Shown piece after piece: positions 6,892 through 8,860 of a stretch of 8,860 bases of DNA (positions are counted from its first letter, which is position 1; each line of letters starts with the position of its first letter). Location: positions 1-8,860 of the forward strand of contig CAJJQT010000059.1 of the NCBI GenBank assembly GCA_905193995.1, written 5' to 3'. The stretch is from an uncultured Porphyromonadaceae bacterium (GTDB lineage: Bacteria > Bacteroidota > Bacteroidia > Bacteroidales > Muribaculaceae). Below the pieces are notes generated by a model that was given only the letters and a program-made list of their open reading frames with translations, searched no databases and was not told the origin of the DNA. The position numbers and the translations under genes are program-made.

Positions 6892-7357
6892 GGTGATAAG
6901 GTTCGCCCCTGAGAATTGTCTGGGCCCGGTAAAGTTGCTCGGCGGCAATGACGATGGCCATCTCGTGAGTGAATGTCATGCGTGAAAGCGAAAGCTGCAT
7001 GTCGGCACGCGCATACACCTCCTTCGAAAAGCCGTACGGACCACCGATGACGAAAACCAGATTGCGCGGCAGCACCGACGCCTTGCGGCCGATGAACTCA
7101 GCCAGCTCGCGCGAGGTGAGCTCGCGGCCGCGCTCGTCGAACAGCACGACGAAATCGGCCGGCGCCGTGCGGGCCAGTATTGCGTCGCCCTCGCGCTGCT
7201 TCTGCGCCTCGGCGCCGCCCGAGCGGGGCGCTTTCACATCGGGAATGGCTGTCAGCTCGAAAGGCATGTAGTAAGGCAATTTGGCCACATAACGGCTCAG
7301 GACGCCGCCGAGAGCCGCGTCCTTAACACTGCCTACGCATATTAGGTTGATCTTCAT
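6884..7357 (-). CDS. rlmH: 23S rRNA (pseudouridine1915-N3)-methyltransferase RlmH
   Basis: RlmH is a small SPOUT-class, SAM-dependent methyltransferase that methylates pseudouridine 1915 in helix 69 of 23S rRNA on assembled 70S ribosomes. The start at 7357 (MKINLICVGSVKD) gives 157 residues, almost the same as the E. coli enzyme (155); an ATG five codons upstream lies within the promoter region and is less likely. Conserved elements are FDERG (73-77), VIGGPYG (103-109, the SAM-binding knot), LSLSRMTFTHEM (122-133), EQLYRA (140-145) and the C-terminal PYHH (153-156). It is the first gene of a - strand operon and overlaps the lipoprotein gene by 8 bp. It is divergent from nadC, and the 99-bp gap holds outward-facing -7 boxes. 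Confidence 0.95.
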   Translation of the reverse strand: MKINLICVGSVKDAALGGVLSRYVAKLPYYMPFELTAIPDVKAPRSGGAEAQKQREGDAILARTAPADFVVLFDERGRELTSRELAEFIGRKASVLPRNLVFVIGGPYGFSKEVYARADMQLSLSRMTFTHEMAIVIAAEQLYRAQTILRGEPYHHD

Positions 7358-7369
7358 ACGTATTTTCCG

Positions 7370-7377
7370 CAAAAGTA
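7370..7377 (-). promoter_or_regulatory. Candidate -7 box of the rlmH operon
   Basis: TACTTTTG on the - strand matches TAnnTTTG exactly. It ends only 12 bases before the rlmH ATG, predicting a very short leader. No clear -33 TTTG is seen at 19-21 bp upstream, so the call is tentative. Confidence 0.4.
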
Positions 7378-7420
7378 AGCATTTTTTTCGTAACCGAGGC
7401 CTTTTGTGCCGAAATTATAT

Positions 7421-7428
7421 TAATTTTG
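7421..7428 (+). promoter_or_regulatory. Candidate -7 box of nadC
   Basis: TAATTTTG matches the Bacteroidota -7 consensus, with an expected start near 7433 and a leader of about 24 nt before the nadC ATG. A TTTG upstream at 7403-7406 is only 14 bp away, shorter than the usual 19-21 bp, so the -33 element is unproven. Confidence 0.5.
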
Positions 7429-7456
7429 CGGTCAGAAACCAACTTAACCAAACGAT

Positions 7457-8311
7457 ATGCAGACACCCGATCAACTAATTGACCGACTTATAGAACTCGC
7501 GTTCGCCGAAGACGTAGGCGACGGCGACGCCACCACCCTGAGCACTATCCCGGCCGACGCCATGGGCCGCCAGCACCTGCTGATCAAGCAGGAAGGCATC
7601 CTGGCCGGCGTCGACATCGCCCGCCGCGTGTTCGAATTCTTCGACCCGTCGCTCAAGATGACCGTCTTCATCGAGGACGGAGCACATGTCAAGCCCGGCG
7701 ATATCGCTTTTGTCGTCGAAGGACCTGTGCGCTCGCTGCTGCAGACCGAGCGCACGATGCTCAACATCATGCAGCGCATGAGCGGCATCGCCACCATGAC
7801 TGCCAAGTACCAGGAGCGCCTCGCCGGACTCCACACCAAGGTGCTCGACACGCGCAAGACTACCCCGGGCATGCGCATTCTCGAGAAGATGGCAGTCAAG
7901 ATCGGCGGCGGCGCCAACCACCGTATCGGCCTGTTCGACATGATCCTGATCAAGGACAACCACACCGACTTCGCCGGAGGCATCGCACAGGCCGTGGCCC
8001 GCGCCAAGGAGTGGAACCGCGCCAACGGCAAGGACCTGCGCATCGAACAGGAGGTCCGCAACACCGACGAAATCAACGAGGCACTCGAAGCAGGTGTCGA
8101 CCGCATCATGCTCGACAACTTCACTCCCGAACGCACCGCCGAGGCCGTGAAGCTCATCCGCTCGAAGAATCCATCGGTCGAGATCGAATCGTCGGGAGGC
8201 ATCACCCTCGACACCCTGCGCGACTACGGCGAGGCCGGCGTCGACTTCATCTCCGTCGGTGCTCTCACCCACTCCGTCAAAGGCCTCGACATGAGCTTCA
8301 AGGCCTGCTGA
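7457..8311 (+). CDS. nadC: Nicotinate-nucleotide pyrophosphorylase, carboxylating (quinolinate phosphoribosyltransferase)
   Basis: A cytosolic enzyme that converts quinolinate and PRPP to nicotinate mononucleotide, CO2 and pyrophosphate, the entry step from de novo quinolinate into NAD synthesis. The 284-residue length is typical for the family. Signatures in order are EDVGDGDAT (18-26), QTERTMLNIMQRMSGIAT (96-113), DTRKTTPGMR (131-140), the basic active-site segment KIGGGANHR (148-156), LIKDNH (164-169), IEQEVRN (196-202), IMLDNFTPE (217-225), VEIESSGGI (241-249) and SVGALTHS (266-273). The substrate-binding Arg, Lys and His residues and the acidic pair are present, so it should be active. 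The ATG at 7457 follows an A-rich leader with no Shine-Dalgarno, as usual in Bacteroidota. The gene is divergent from rlmH and convergent with the unidentified gene to the right, with a hairpin in between. Confidence 0.96.
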   Translation: MQTPDQLIDRLIELAFAEDVGDGDATTLSTIPADAMGRQHLLIKQEGILAGVDIARRVFEFFDPSLKMTVFIEDGAHVKPGDIAFVVEGPVRSLLQTERTMLNIMQRMSGIATMTAKYQERLAGLHTKVLDTRKTTPGMRILEKMAVKIGGGANHRIGLFDMILIKDNHTDFAGGIAQAVARAKEWNRANGKDLRIEQEVRNTDEINEALEAGVDRIMLDNFTPERTAEAVKLIRSKNPSVEIESSGGITLDTLRDYGEAGVDFISVGALTHSVKGLDMSFKAC

Positions 8312-8326
8312 CACGGCAATCGATTA

Positions 8327-8375
8327 AAGTCATTAAGGTCTCTAAGGTTGTAAAAGACCTTGGAGACCTTGACTT
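8327..8375. terminator. Convergent hairpin built of 9-bp repeat units, probable bidirectional terminator
   Basis: The left arm (8327-8348) and right arm (8357-8375) pair over about 18-19 positions, with one TT bulge, one mismatch and an 8-nt loop. The left arm itself is periodic, in 9-base units AAAGTCATT, AAGGTCTCT and AAGGTTGTA. It begins 15 bases after the nadC stop and its base abuts the stop codon of the opposing gene (8378-8376). The T-runs flanking it are weak, so termination efficiency is uncertain. Similar AAGGTC-type intergenic repeats are, as far as I recall, common in Bacteroidales. Confidence 0.6.
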
Positions 8376-8860
8376 CTATTTATGGGCTCCGGGATTCAGG
8401 ACGTGTACCCGCGGCTTTACTTCGACAAGGCTGCCGACTTGTTTGTGAACCTCGTCGAGAACCATATCATAGTCTATCGACAGCGGAGAGGAAAGATAAA
8501 TTACAACAGATTCATTAACCTGCGAACATGAATCAAGAAACTGCACCAGATCATTGACTGACTGCTCGAATTTCTCACCGTTCACCACAAAATTACATCC
8601 CTCATAGTACACAATTTTCTTTTTCGCCGCACTTGTCTGCATCTCAAGTTTCGTCCTCGCATATTCTTCCCAATACACAGCGAGGAAATTCGGGGCGTCA
8701 AGAGACAGTGCTTCATTTTTAAGGGTGGCGATATTTTCGACAAGTTTTTGCTTGATTTTTCTTATCGTATAGGGATAATATAAATACCCTCCTAAAGTAT
8801 ACATTTCGTCAGGAGTTATGATTATTCTTCCCGGTCCTAAATAAAAGTCAGCGGTGTATA
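8376..8860 (-). CDS. Unidentified protein, C-terminal 160 residues (5' end beyond window)
   Basis: An open frame of 160 codons ends in TAG at 8378-8376 and has no stop up to the right edge. An internal ATG at 8804 is probably not the start, since coding-like sequence (FYLGPGRIIITPDE) continues upstream of it. Visible parts are a Gly/Tyr-rich beginning (LGGYLYYPYTIRKI), a charged helical stretch (KQKLVENIATLKNEALSL), and an alpha/beta C-terminal region with VVNGEKFEQSVNDLVQFL, then SVVIYLSSPLSIDYDMVLDE. This last pattern loosely resembles the periplasmic domain of ExbD/TolR (a VNG strand, a helix, a VVI strand, a Y-x-x-V helix), but the match is weak and the N-terminal membrane segment is not in view. 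It is more AT-rich than nadC, so it could be an accessory gene or another foreign piece. No function is assigned. Confidence 0.6.
   Translation of the reverse strand, partial: YTADFYLGPGRIIITPDEMYTLGGYLYYPYTIRKIKQKLVENIATLKNEALSLDAPNFLAVYWEEYARTKLEMQTSAAKKKIVYYEGCNFVVNGEKFEQSVNDLVQFLDSCSQVNESVVIYLSSPLSIDYDMVLDEVHKQVGSLVEVKPRVHVLNPGAHK

Noticed and set aside
6892..6948. N-terminal extension of the propeller lipoprotein to the ATG at 6948
   Set aside because: It would place 19 polar residues before the signal peptide and overlap rlmH by 65 bp; the 6891 start gives a proper lipobox.
7475..8314. Long - strand frame opposite nadC
   Set aside because: Shadow of the GC-rich codon bias of nadC; no recognisable protein and it covers a clear NadC.
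1..8860. CRISPR array, tRNA, rRNA, insertion sequence or phage module
   Set aside because: No spaced direct repeats, cloverleaf, rRNA signature, transposase or phage gene was found on either strand.

Overview
The window looks like a composite of at least two bacterial sources. Most of it (about 2.48-8.38 kb) is GC-rich Bacteroidales-type chromosome, and a Muribaculaceae-like gut organism is my best guess. Its genes lack Shine-Dalgarno sequences, have A-rich leaders, and are preceded by Bacteroidota -7 boxes (TAnnTTTG). The left end (1 to about 2.48 kb) is more AT-rich and Firmicutes/Lachnospiraceae-like: cdaA has a strong AGGGAGGTG ribosome binding site and the cdaA-cdaR pair is typical of that phylum. 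The blocks meet inside genes, so I read the left end as assembly chimerism unless read coverage shows otherwise.

Left block: bases 3-224 encode an internal piece of a glycogen branching enzyme (glgB, + strand), cut off abruptly. From about 240-258 to 2259 (- strand) come cdaR (YbbR-domain regulator, C-terminus lost) and a complete cdaA (diadenylate cyclase), overlapping by 23 bp. Upstream of cdaA lies the 62-codon tail of an unidentified gene, joined in frame to a Bacteroidales glycoside-hydrolase-like gene near 2475-2487.

Middle block, all on the - strand and listed in transcription order: rlmH (23S rRNA methyltransferase), a PQQ-type beta-propeller lipoprotein and a secreted alpha/beta hydrolase form a tightly coupled operon (8 bp and 4 bp overlaps). 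It ends at a perfect 12-bp hairpin (4375-4412). A Bacteroidota promoter overlapping that terminator starts the next unit: an SGNH/GDSL esterase (GxDLY family) followed by a GHL10/DigH-like glycosidase that is truncated by the junction. Three of these products have N-terminal signal peptides and one is a lipoprotein, so the cluster mainly works in the envelope, probably on glycans.

Right block: nadC (quinolinate phosphoribosyltransferase, NAD synthesis) is transcribed divergently from rlmH. It converges through a long hairpin built of 9-bp repeat units on an unidentified, more AT-rich gene that runs off the right edge. No rRNA, tRNA, CRISPR array, insertion sequence or convincing new defence system was seen. 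The points most worth attention are the two chimeric junctions, the nested terminator/promoter, the predicted secreted hydrolase pair, and the unidentified right-end gene.
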